NCBI GenBank assembly: GCA_963989385.1
Contig: OZ022506.1
Location: 5,187,415-5,251,414, forward strand
Length of the DNA: 64,000 nt
DNA from: Ctena decussata
Lineage: Eukaryota > Mollusca > Bivalvia > Lucinida > Lucinidae
Direction of reading: 5' to 3'
In this document: piece after piece, positions 11,842 to 21,970 of the stretch
How the letters are laid out: every line of letters starts with the position of its first letter
Numbering within the stretch: position 1 is the stretch's first letter
Translations under genes and position numbers: made by a program
The notes under the pieces: generated by a model
What the model saw: the letters and a program-made list of their open reading frames with translations, nothing else
What the model was told of the DNA's origin: nothing
Database searches by the model: none

Positions 11842-12380
11842 AGGTAGGTTCCTGGACTAGCGATAACAATTATGTTGACAAAATAATTTCGCCTTTTTCT
11901 GGGTAGTATTGAATTCTCTTATTTTTCTGAATCTGTTGCTACTGAGAAAATCGCCAGATGTTGAAGAAAATAGTCGTTTTCCCTTTTGGTTTATTTTCCT
12001 TCGTTGGAATTCCAGCTCTAAAAATAGATGTGTTATATGTCTATAAGTGCGCGATTTCTGATGCCATTCTCCAAAGGTAAATTTTCTCTTGCCATGAGCT
12101 CTCCTAGAGGTCCTGGCATGACAGATGGGTTAAAACTATCCCAAAATGCAAAGCAGCATGATGTCAGCTAACGTTATCTATTTTGGGCGCGAACTAAAAA
12201 TAGCACTAACTGGCGTGCGAAGCTGAGTTAGGAAATCCCTTGCAAAACAACTTTTCTGATAATATTTTGATTTACTCTTTTAAGTGAAGCTTAATCATTC
12301 CCTTTTTATAAGTGCTTTCCAACAACTTGGATGAAAGATCATCAAAATTATGATGCATTCCAAAGTACAGGAACCTACCT
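11842..12380. mobile_element. 539-bp TTAA-flanked MITE nested in the tandem array
   Basis: Perfect 13-bp terminal inverted repeats AGGTAGGTTCCTG/CAGGAACCTACCT are flanked by TTAA at 11838-11841 and 12381-12384. Removing the element and one TTAA restores a continuous ~440-bp monomer ('cttcaaag-cttaacatgaaatct'), which the neighbouring monomers confirm. A TTAA duplication is typical of piggyBac-type transposition, though the tips are not the common CCY type. There is no ORF of note, so it is non-autonomous. Confidence 0.85.
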
Positions 12381-13168
12381 TTAACATGAAATCTCATGTT
12401 CTAGCATTTTCCCATATTTGACCTTGCCGTAAAAAAGGTCAAGGTCAACCCAAGGTCATAATTTGAACAATCTTGATAGTACTCAAGTACCCATTGCTAC
12501 ATACCAAGTCTCAAGGCCATCGGTCAACAGGTTCTGGAGAAGAAGATTTTTAAAGGTTTTTACCATATATGGGCGTGGTGGCCATGTTGGTCATGTGGCC
12601 TGGACCGTATAAATAAATTTTTGTTCCCTCAACCCCTGAAGGCCCTATATGAAATTTGATTTCAATTGGTCCAGTGGCTTTTGAGGAGATTGTTAGAACT
12701 TATCAAAATATGAGAGTTCAGGGTCAAAGGTCAAAGAATGACCTTGACCTCTTGTACTCGTAAATCTTCATGTAGTCATTAAGATGACTGTAGATACCAA
12801 TTTTTAGCCCAAAATCTTCAACAGTTTCCAAGATATCTTATGTTGTAGCATCTTGCCATATAAAAGAATAAGGAAGCAAATTTGACCTTCCCGTAAAAAA
12901 GGTCAAGGTCAACCCAAGGTCATAATTTGAACAATCTAGTTAGTACTTGCGTACCCGATGCTACATATCAAGTTTCAAGGCCATCGGCCTATTGGTTCTG
13001 GAGAAGAAGATTTTTTCAAATTTTTACCATATATGGGCATGGAGGCCATGTTGGTCATGTGACCAGGACCGTTTGAACAACTTTTTGTTCCTAAGGTCCC
13101 AGGAGGCTCTATATGAAATTTGGTTACAATCGGCCCAGCGGTTTCAGAGGAGATTCATTTGAAATTGT

Positions 13169-13200
13169 GGACGGACGGACGGACGACGACGAACGACGGA
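13169..13200 (+). repeat. (GGAC)n / (GACG)n microsatellite
   Basis: The imperfect run ggacggacggacggacgacg lies at the monomer/terminal-hairpin junction of the hairpin-capped element. The 18.3-kb array has the same tract in the same place, and the two plus-oriented elements carry (CGTG)n there. Confidence 0.85.
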
Positions 13201-13470
13201 GCCTTACCATCCTATAAGCTCCCCCGGAGCCGCTGGCTCAGGTGAGCTAAAAAACTTTTAGTTTTAAAGACTGAATGTGCAAATAAAATGGATCCAGGAT
13301 AGGCGGGGAAATGTCCAAATCTACAATGATGGCTCGCTGGAGTTTAGCAACATGATTTTATAGTAACTCATCAGGTGCATGGCGTTGGATCGACGTCAAT
13401 GTCATGAAGCTGAATTAGCTTGGTTCCGTGTTGATTTGTCGAATTGTCCACATACAGCGATATCGGCCCA

Positions 13471-13693
13471 GGGGCCGTATTCATCAAGCTACTTAAGTCG
13501 TTGCTATGCGGTTGCTAAGGCTAAATATCTATAAAGGAGATTCCCTACAACTATGAAATTTGGTCTGGGGGAACAGTCTTTGTAAGACTGTTCCTCCAGA
13601 GCAAATTTCATAGTTGTAGGGAATCTCCTTCAAAGAAGTTTAGCCTTAGCAACAGCATAGCAACCACTTAAGTCGTTTTATGAATACGGCCCC
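13471..13693. mobile_element. 223-bp foldback MITE with paralogous empty site
   Basis: The termini GGGGCCGTATTCATCAAG and its inverse TGAATACGGCCCC extend into an almost complete inverted repeat: 'cttaagtcgttgctatgc', 'ggagattccctacaactatg' and their complements. A short loop lies near 13575. The flanks 'cagcgatatcggccca' and 'agtggtttcaatttaaacg' are contiguous at 14301-14330 in a related repeat, which gives the pre-insertion sequence. The target duplication is ambiguous at 2-4 bp because it overlaps the C/G-rich tips. Confidence 0.88.
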
Positions 13694-14039
13694 AGTGGTT
13701 TCAATTTAAACGTTACTATACCGAATTTAGTACGACAGACGCATGTTTCTGTTTCTAACTTCAGTGTCACTAAACCCCAAAAGTTTGAAAGAAAAGAGAT
13801 AGTGAGCAGGTCTCGGCAAGCAACAAACAGCTTTCTCCATGCCACACTTACTGACGCATTTCGCGAGACTAGGTAATAGCAGAAATCAGGTAAGAGACGA
13901 CTGCGCATTTTTGCGAGTGCAGGCGTCCCCCACCGAGCCACCTCAACCCCTGTGTCTCGAGAAACGAGTCAGACAAGGGCATCTGAAAGATGACCGATGC
14001 AGCAAGAACCTACAAAAAGCTAAAATAACCCTTAAGAAT

Positions 14040-14175
14040 GGAAGCCAAACCCGACTTAGATTCATGTCGCTACAAGCCTGTCTTAGTTTAAGAATAGTTT
14101 AGAAATGTTTTTTTTAGATTCATGCCCCTACGACAAGTCTGTCTTAGTTTAAGAATAGTTTAGAAATGTTACCTT
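14040..14175. repeat. ~60-bp tandem duplication
   Basis: The block 'ttagattcatg...gtcttagtttaagaatag...agaaatgtt' occurs twice back to back (about 14058-14110 and 14115-14170), with small internal differences. Confidence 0.8.
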
Positions 14176-14284
14176 ATATTAATCAATAAGGTTACTTTAA
14201 ATCACAATGTAAGTAGTGAACCAATGCTAAAGAACCAGAATTAATACTGAAACACTGACTAACTAGATTCATGATACCGTCGGG

Positions 14285-14368
14285 GCAAATTGTCCAACAG
14301 CAGCGATATTGGCCCAGTGCTTTAAATATAAACGTATTTATACCGAATTTAGTGCGACAGACGAGTGT
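14285..14368 (+). repeat. Paralogue of the MITE target (empty site)
   Basis: 'cagcgatattggcccagtg' continues into 'taccgaatttagtgcgacag'. It matches the two flanks of the 13471-13693 foldback element joined together. Confidence 0.8.
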
Positions 14369-14379
14369 TGGTGTATTTA

Positions 14380-16128
14380 AACTGAGCCTGCACTATTTAT
14401 AGCGGAAAATGTAGAGAACACGTTGAGCTTATCAGCATTAAGTGGACACAACAAAACAAACACGTTCTACATGTATTATGTAAATTTTGTCAGAAATGAC
14501 AGACGAACAGCAATATTAAAGTGTTCGTATTTTTATTCAGTCAGGTGGGACTCATTGATTCTGTATTTTGATTTGAAGTAGTCATCCGCCGAGCCAGTCG
14601 ACTGCAAACAGAAAGAAAAGGAAAGCATGACAGACAGCGAATAACAGAAGATAATGTCCACCAAACCCGAAACTCATGCGTACCGCAGAGCTCCATCATT
14701 ACTACTGTACCAGGCAAGCATCGATATGGCCTCACCTTATCTGCTTTTATAAACTGGATGATTTGAACACTTTTTTAACCCTTCTGTCAGCTAGCTTGGA
14801 AACTTCTCTGATGACTACGTTATTTTCGAAACAGGCTGACAAGATTATTGTTTTCCAGTTACGACAGATCCAATCTAATCAATCAAAACTTTTACTGCTT
14901 TGTCTGTGAAAAGTAGAAAAACTTGTTTGACAAGAGAGATTGTAAACTGTCTGATTAGCTTTCGTTGACATTTTCCAGCAGCTATCGTAAATAAAGAAAG
15001 CGCGGATAGTTACTAAGATCGATGACATTACACAGGAACTTTTCTGCGAAAATGTTTATACATCCCTCAAGCTATTTGGACGGGCAGATGTTTTCATGGA
15101 ATAAGTACAAAGTATGAGTGTATTAAATTATAAACTTCCCCTGTCGAATAATTCCTTCTTAGAAAGTGACATTATCAAAGTTGTTACCGCAATTCGTGTC
15201 ATCCACAGAAAAGTTTGAAGAACAATGATAATGCACTTACCTTTACGGGAATTTTCGCAATTACGACACAATAATAATAATAGTAAAAACTTTGAAACAA
15301 AATAAATTTTGAGGAAAAGCAACTTCGACCAGGAACGGTAAAAAATGTGAAATCCAATATTAAGACAAAAGGCAGAGGCCTGATAGAGGTGTGCATAGAT
15401 ACAGTCTTTTATTATTTTTGTAAATTACTTCAGTGTTATTCGTGCTGATTAACCGAGTTTATAATTCCTGTGTCTCAGTTTTACTACATCATTGTCACGA
15501 GATTTGTCTAATTTGTATTACAATTCTGCATATATCCCAGGCGGGCACACTGCCAAAGCTTTTGTTGAAGTGAACTTGGCTGTCGGTTTAAATGCTTTTA
15601 TTAGCACTGTTCGTTACTCTGGAACAAATATGTGCTAGACCCACGCATCTATTTCATGATGAACAATTGCACTGGGCAAAAATGGGTAAATCTAGGCGTA
15701 AAAAGAAAATAGTACGAAATTGACTTCGGCGCAGTGTTAACGGTGCATAGGTACAGCTCCTTGCTCCGCTTTATTGGTCAGGTTGCAAATTTTTGACTTT
15801 CAAGGATGCTGAAGCCCTCCTGAAATGGAGACTTCTCTCAAAAATACTCTGAAGTTAGCGAATACTTTCCTTAACAAATTATCCTAGCTGATACGAAAGT
15901 AAAAGAGAAAATGGTTTATCATATGACGTCGCATCTGAGGGTGTAATAAAGCCATGCATTAAAAACGATAATCCACTAGTGTATTAAATATGCAAAGTAC
16001 GTCGTAACGTTATACGTTGACGTCCATTAAAACGTCGCGTTTTATAATGGGGAAATCGTGACGTTTTAGTGCAAATTTTGGTAACAAAATGCGATTTTAG
16101 TGTCATATGATAAACAGAATCTTGCATT
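14380..16128. other. Unannotated stretch
   Basis: Short ORFs on both strands are uninformative. No repeat pairing with other parts of the window was noticed. Confidence 0.45.
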
Positions 16129-16250
16129 CGTGCTCCTGTATTTTTGAATTTATTAAACTCGTTGGGGAAAATGGGTAAGATGCTCGGCAAAGCCTCACAT
16201 CTTATTTTTCCCCAACTCGTTTAATAAATTCAATAATACATGAGCACTCA
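16129..16250. repeat. Inverted repeat, ~50-bp arms
   Basis: 'cgtgctcctgtatttttgaa' to 'gggtaagatg' pairs with 'catcttatttttccccaact' to 'catgagcac', with a loop of about 13 bp ('ctcggcaaagcct'). This may be an imperfect foldback element. The flanks just upstream are rich in 'cgtcgtaacg / aaaacgtcgcgtttt'. Confidence 0.75.
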
Positions 16251-16588
16251 TGTAAGATCCTCTATTTAATTTCTTCCCTTGAAAGTGTATTCAATTCACC
16301 TTAAGATGGGTTGTTGTTTATTCGAATTTGTGATCCAGATTGAATTAAGTTCCTACCCTCAATACAGTCGAAGAAGGGAAGCAAGTATATTTTATGAAAT
16401 GTGATTTAAATCAATTTACCTAATACAATAACAGAACTGGCAATACAAGCCTGCAAAATTAAACTGTCAGCGATAAATGTGATTGGATATTGTTCCTACA
16501 AAAACCAATCTCAGCCTTGTTTAATCAAAATTCCATGCTAGATCTACTTTACGATGCTGTAGACCGAGGAATTATATACTTGAACAAG

Positions 16589-16819
16589 TGAGCCGCGACA
16601 CCGGTAAAACAAAGTGGCACCTGTAGTTGCTCCTAGCGAAGACTCAGATCAGCCTGGGCATCCACCCAGTCTGTTCAGACTCCCTGCTGTGCGCTTAAAG
16701 GGTAGCTAAAGGTATAAGCTATCTCCATGCGGACAGCAGAGGCTCTGATCAGACTAAGCGGATCTCAGTCTTTGCTGGGCGCATATGCAACTTTGTTGGT
16801 TTTGTCGTGTCGCAGCTCA
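16589..16819. mobile_element. Foldback MITE, GAGCCGCGAC family, copy 2
   Basis: It starts TGAGCCGCGACACCGG and ends TCGTGTCGCAGCTCA. It shares the inner 'cagatcagcctgggcatcc' block with the 10.2-kb copy and is somewhat more diverged in the right arm. Confidence 0.85.
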
Positions 16820-17368
16820 AATATCTAAAGTTATTGCAAAGGCAATGATCAAGAACCGACGCAACCGTTGAAGAACCTGCATGTAACAACGAATAGGAAA
16901 AGAAAACGTAAGAAAAGAAACAAAGACAATACACAAAGTAAAAAAAAAAGAAAAAAAAAGCGAAAATCAAGAGGTGACCTTTATGCCAGCAGAGGGCTTC
17001 GAGTCTAATCTAAATAATGTACAAAAATAGCCATCAGAGGAGATGGCAAATCCCCCGACCGCAGGCCCCCTGCGCCTTGTTAAACAGGGTGCACTTCAAA
17101 ACGCATATAAATAGTATACTGTCATTCTTTTATGCTCCTTATTGACATTATCTGCTTAACAGATGCATGATTATCTAACACTCAGACCAAAACAGTATGC
17201 CAGATTGCTAAAAAGAGGTAAAATCTCAAATAGCAAACATGTAGACAATGTATTGCATATGATACATTCAGCATTTCAAAAAGTGTGAATAACTTCTAAA
17301 GTACAAGACCTACAAATCTAATTTTGAGCTCTCTAGTAAGTGAATTTGGACAAAGAATCCAAATCTGT

Positions 17369-17410
17369 AAAAAAAAAAAAAAAAAAAATTTGGGGGGGGG
17401 GGGGGGGGGG
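17369..17410. repeat. A20 followed by G19 homopolymers
   Basis: Twenty A (17369-17388), then 'ttt', then nineteen G (17392-17410), at the edge of the tandem array that follows. Assembly length is likely unreliable here. Confidence 0.9.
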
Positions 17411-18417
17411 AGGTCTCGGAAAAGTATGAAAGCAAGAGTTGTCATTCTTTTATAAGACAAACTGTCATGATCTGATCTCCATATCTGTGAAGTATCATAA
17501 AAATATTTTAAAGAGTATTCAAGTTATGGAGCGGACACTAAATCACACCTAAAACCATCAAGGGGGAAATAACTCAAAACGTTAGAAAGCAAGAGTTGTC
17601 ATTCTTGTTCGCGACACATCAGCATGACCTGTTCTACACAACTATGAAGTATCATGAAAATATTCTAAAGGGTATTCAAGTTATGGAGCGGACACGAAAT
17701 CACACCTAAAACCATCAAGGGGAAATAACTCAAAAAGTAAAAAAGCAAGAGTTGTCATTCTTGTTTTGCGACACATCGTCATGACCTGTTCTACATATCT
17801 GTGAAGTATCATGAAAATATTTCAAAAGATATTCAAATTATGGAGCGGACACGAAATTACACCTAAAACCATCAAGGGGAAATAACTCAAAAAGTAAGAA
17901 AGCAAGAGTTGTCATTCTTGTTCGCGACACATCGCCATGACTTGCTCTACATATCTGTGAAGTTTCATAAATATATTTCAATGGATATTCAAGTTATGGA
18001 GCGGACACGAAATCACACCTAAAACCATCAAGGGGAAGTAACTCAAAAAGTAAGAAAGCAAGAGTTGTCATTCTTGTTCGTGACACATCGTCATGACCTG
18101 CTCTACATATCTGTGAAGTATCATCAAAATATTTCAAAGGGTATTCAAGTTACAGAGCGGACACGAATCTGCCAAAAATTCACCAAAGGGGAAATAACTC
18201 AAAAATTACAAAAGCAAGAGTTACAATTCTTGCACGCGACACATCGCCATGACCTGTTCTACATAACTGTAAAGTATCATGAAAATATTCCAAACAGTAT
18301 TCAAGATATGGAGCGGACAAGAAAATGTTTACGGACGGACGGACAGACGGACGGACGGACGGACGGACGGACGCCAGGCTCATCGCTATATCCCCCGAAC
18401 CTTTCGGTCGGGGGATA
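17411..18417 (-). mobile_element. Hairpin-capped ~156-bp tandem array
   Basis: About six monomers: 'gagcgga' recurs near 17529, 17686, 17842, 17999, 18155 and 18310 (period 155-157 bp). A (GGAC)n tract (18333-18373) follows, then a strong terminal hairpin TATCCCCCGA...TCGGGGGATA (18389-18417). The architecture matches the other capped elements, but the hairpin sequence differs. The monomer is related to the 3.5-4.1 kb array. ORFs reading through it are repeat artefacts. Confidence 0.75.
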
Positions 18418-18425
18418 AAAAGGAG

Positions 18426-19480
18426 AGGACTAATAGAAAACCTATATACAATGACAAAAATAGTAATAAACCACATGAGAATCACGTTCTTGGAACGATC
18501 TGTTTATCTATCTTGACATGATCCAAACCCCTCTCTCGCGTAATGAATTACCAGGCGGGTAAAGGAGATGAGCGTAAGGTTTTGTACGCGGGTAACGTTA
18601 GCCCACGCTCTGGGTTTAGCAGCGGTCATTCAAGGCCAAACCCGAAACAGTTACACAAAACGTAACATATCTGCATATTCTATTCACAGAATTCCGGTTT
18701 TAGAAACAAAACTATACGAAAAGCAAAGCAAAGGATAGCGTAAACATGTGATCACAATGCTGGAACTACAATAACAAACAATAATCCACAGCAGAAGCAC
18801 CGCCTTTGAACGACCAATAATTATGCACTTGATGCTTTTATTCTTAACAATCAATTCAACAAGTTTAATTCTTTTGTTCCAGGACTTCTGTAAAACATTT
18901 ATGCAGTATCAAAATTTCTCGGCTTAATGACAATGATATATTGGTGCAGATTAATTTGGCATTCAAGATATACCATGAATATAAGAAAAAGGACGAGGTG
19001 CAATAAGGGCCGATTTTGGCCCCATGTCAGAAATGAATTTTGTTGTCATATAAAATTAGTTAGGTAACTCTAATTAAAAGAAGTATAATTTTTATTCCTG
19101 TACTGATGCTCATTTCTGAGAAAATCTGTCATTTGTAATGTGTGGTAGCAAGCAGGAAATTTGGGTAAAAAAAGGGAGTGGGGAAGAATTTATTAGCGGT
19201 TTTTTTCCTCTGGGCTACGCATCGAGTATTTATGAAGTTAAACTATGACAATATTAATTAGTGTTTATGCTCGTGCATATTTGACAATGATGACGTCAGA
19301 CTACTGAGTACTAAAGGGCAATAACTCAGCCTTTTACAACTAAAATACACACAGAAATAGTCAAAGTAACACCATTGTAAATCAAATATAAAAACTTTTG
19401 TAGCATATAAAAGATAAATGTTGAAATTATTATAGGATGTATGACTGTAATAATTACAGAAAAAAGTAATAATATGAGCG
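18426..19480. other. Unannotated stretch
   Basis: AT-rich sequence with 'gggcaataactcag' (19317), a motif also seen near 1610. No gene evidence. Confidence 0.4.
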
Positions 19481-19489
19481 TGGCATATT

Positions 19490-19850
19490 TGTTGTTGCCA
19501 TGGCAACAACTTCTAATAACACATTTTTAAAGCATTTAATTAACTTTATTTTTGCAGTATTTCATGCTGGATTTTCTTGATTTGATTTGTAACATCTATT
19601 ATTGGAAGTATTTAAAAAATATATAATTTACATAATATCTAAAGCGCGTTATGGTTGCCGTTGCCATGGTAACAACCTCAAAACTTTCACAAATCTAAAA
19701 TATTTTTAACGTATTTCGCAGTATTTCTGCATAATATTCTTTATTTGACTTGTTTTAACTGTTATATGATGTTTACATGTGATAGTCACAGATATGTTTT
19801 AATACATTAACGTGTTATGATTGACGTTGCCATGGCAACAACTTTCCCTT
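19490..19850. repeat. ~165-bp tandem repeat carrying X-box palindromes
   Basis: GTTGCCATGGCAAC or a near variant occurs near 19493, 19663 and 19828. It is followed each time by 'aacaac...', and between copies by matching AT-rich sequence ('gcagtattt', 'tttgatttg/tttgacttg'). The 14-bp palindrome equals the consensus X-box bound by RFX transcription factors. Whether it is bound here is unknown. Confidence 0.7.
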
Positions 19851-19920
19851 TGATGTTGCGGATAGGGTTTAGGATCTGATTCATTCAGTTCCTTAAGTGT
19901 AGTTACTCTTTAAATTTTCA
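19851..19920 (+). repeat. Dispersed repeat A, copy 2 (partial)
   Basis: 'ctttgatgttgcggatagg' to 'agtgtagttactctttaaa' matches the right half of the 4.1-kb copy. Confidence 0.75.
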
Positions 19921-19953
19921 ATCTTACTCATTTTTTTAGATTATTATTTTTTA

Positions 19954-20220
19954 GCCGGGCCGCTTAGCGGAATCGGTAGGGCACCTGACTCATAGGTCAG
20001 AGGTCCTGGGTTCGAAACCCGGTCTGGCCACATACTTTCGTTTCTCCTTCCGCTGATTCAAGAAGGGCAGTTGTCAGTTACTGGTGAAGTATGTGCACTT
20101 AGAACTGGTTAACCGCTTAGGAGGTCTAAGCCTGCCCAGGAATAGTTTGGTTAGTTTAACTGACCGTCCCGACATGACCATAGTTGTTTACCGTGGACGT
20201 TAAGCAATAAATCAATCAAT
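19954..20220 (+). mobile_element. tRNA-derived SINE, family 1, full-length
   Basis: The first 76 bp fold as a tRNA: acceptor GCCGGGC/GTCTGGC, anticodon arm CCTGACTCATAGGTCAG (anticodon CAT), and TPsiC arm CTGGGTTCGAAACCCGG ending CCA. These contain RNA polymerase III A and B boxes. A ~180-bp body follows ('accgcttaggaggtctaag', 'ctgaccgtcccgacatgac'), ending in an (AATC)n tail. Because the body and tail recur at 44.0 and 41.3 kb, this is a SINE rather than a solitary tRNA gene. Confidence 0.9.
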
Positions 20221-21970
20221 TTTGTTTTAGTATTTTGTTATGTTTATGCCACAAAATTTTTAATTCACTTGGGAATACCTTAATACCTTAATTAATACAC
20301 TGCTGAGGCCATTAATGGGATAAGATTGAACGAATTAACAAAAAAAAAAAAAAAACGAAAATAAAAAAATAATATATTGATGATTTATCACTTTTATTAA
20401 ATTCTTATAGCTTTTGCAAACCGACCCTCATCAAAAATGGATACTGGATACTTACCTATTCTAATTTTGATGATATTTGTCAGCTACATTTTTAGAATAA
20501 ATCCAACAAGGCAATCCATTATTAGTGTCCTACAGATATTCGACCAGATTAGGGTTTATTATTGTTATTCATCCATCAGCCACACCGTCTTTCTGTCCAT
20601 TTGTCCGTCCATAAAACCTAGATCATGAGATAACAAGGCAACTGCTTGGTTGCCTGCTCAGTGTGTAAACAAGCAGGGTTTTGTCCATTTTCCCCTCTGT
20701 TTTCTTGGTCGTCTATGAACCGGCCAGAACGTAGGTTGTCATGGCAACCTGAAGTTACAATTGCCCTACTTTGAGAGAATGATAGCCCACTGATAGATTG
20801 AATAGTACCCGAGCAGGTATTCCGAAAATGGATAAAATGATTGATTGTGTTGTCAATAATGACAGACAACTTGCACTAATATACTGTATGGTTTAATATT
20901 GCTTAATATGTGTTGTATTGACTGAGGCCCTGCACACTTCGCTTACTTGTTTCCCTCAGGTAAGTAACCAACTTGAACACCTCTGTGACATGTTTTCTCT
21001 ACAGACTTCTGTGATTAAACGCCCGCGCCCACATGGTTCATATGGGTCCGCGCATGTTCACATTCGCACGTGTATCGAAGTGGGGAAGAAGAAAGCAGCA
21101 TTAGAAGAGAGATGGGCTCCGCCTTTCATGCTGTGCCCAAGATAGAGTGGGCCTGTTACCGCCACTGCTCCTGCGGCCACTAGGCTATGAGAAACCTTTA
21201 CCTTTTTCACTCCTCTGTGCACCTTATGTGCAAAAACGAACTTAAGACTCAGATCTGCCTGTAGTTACGGGCAGGGCAGTTCATTCAGACTAGACCCTTC
21301 ACTTTCGATGACTACATGCGTTACTTTGAACGGGACTGCTTGCATGAATAAGCTCATCTCAGCTTTCGCTTTCCACATATGCTGCTTGGTGCTTTTTCTC
21401 AAACTCAACTTCAAACGAAAAAAAAAAAAAATCACATTCGCCCAAGCATAGCCTAAGTATATTTGATTATCCTCGGTAAGTCCTGGATCACCATAGATTC
21501 TATTTTCTTTTGTACCACCCTGCTAAAACGGGGCAATTTGGGAAAATTTGCACCAACACGAGCAAATTTTTCCTTTCAAAGTAGAAACATTGTGGATGTT
21601 TATTATTGTTATTATTACTATTATTATTCCATAGAATGAAACAGGAAGTCACGAAACTTGTCCCTACGTGTAAAAAATGCGGACACTACGGTTAATACCC
21701 ATGCACCCTTTTCAGGCTGCGTACCTTTTTGTAACTTGCTAGCTCTGCTTATCCATCGGATTATTTCTAACAAACTTTCAGGTGGACAGTGTGGTTCTAT
21801 ATTCATTACGGCTCCCCTCGGGCAATAAAACTGCTAATCATTTTTTACCCTATATTTATTGCAAAGCTACCTCAAAGCTTGCCTCTTTTCATTGCATTTA
21901 CAGCTACATTTAAAGAGACTCAAAGGACTTTTGTGATGAGAATTAACACATCTCACATCACGACATTTTT
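20221..21970. other. Unannotated stretch
   Basis: It contains A-rich runs (20340-20355, 21419-21431) and one 'ggttgtcatggcaacc' X-box-like palindrome near 20736. A 60-codon minus-strand ORF (21624-21806) was considered and not called. Confidence 0.4.

Larger units (their letters stand above)
10755..13248 (-). mobile_element. Hairpin-capped element with ~440-bp monomers (Helitron/Helentron-like candidate)
   Basis: Read on the minus strand it starts AGCTCACCTGAGCC with a short inverted repeat and a (CGTC)n tract. It then carries about five monomers of ~440 bp: 'gtcaaaatatgag' recurs near 10832, 11270, 11715 and 12703, the last interval after subtracting an insertion. It ends with TGAGCGATTCAGGGCC, a hairpin, and CTCTTGTT. 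The same two ends bracket unrelated monomers at 21971-23973 and 49626-51875. Non-autonomous Helentron-type elements of bivalves have a comparable design, with tandem core, microsatellite and terminal hairpin. I see no Rep/helicase, so the class is inferred. Confidence 0.7.

Noticed and set aside
17411..18417. CRISPR-like array
   Set aside because: The repeats are whole 156-bp monomers without short-repeat/variable-spacer structure, in a eukaryotic context.
18065..18521. Overlapping ORFs on both strands with DGRT repeats
   Set aside because: Produced by the ~156-bp tandem monomers and the (GGAC)n tract.
19954..20030. Functional tRNA-Met (CAT) gene
   Set aside because: The cloverleaf is good, but the SINE body and CAAT tail follow directly and the unit recurs elsewhere, so it is a SINE head.
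21624..21806. 60-codon minus-strand ORF as a possible host exon
   Set aside because: Composition is protein-like, but there is no recognisable domain and no neighbouring exon; homology or RNA evidence would be needed.
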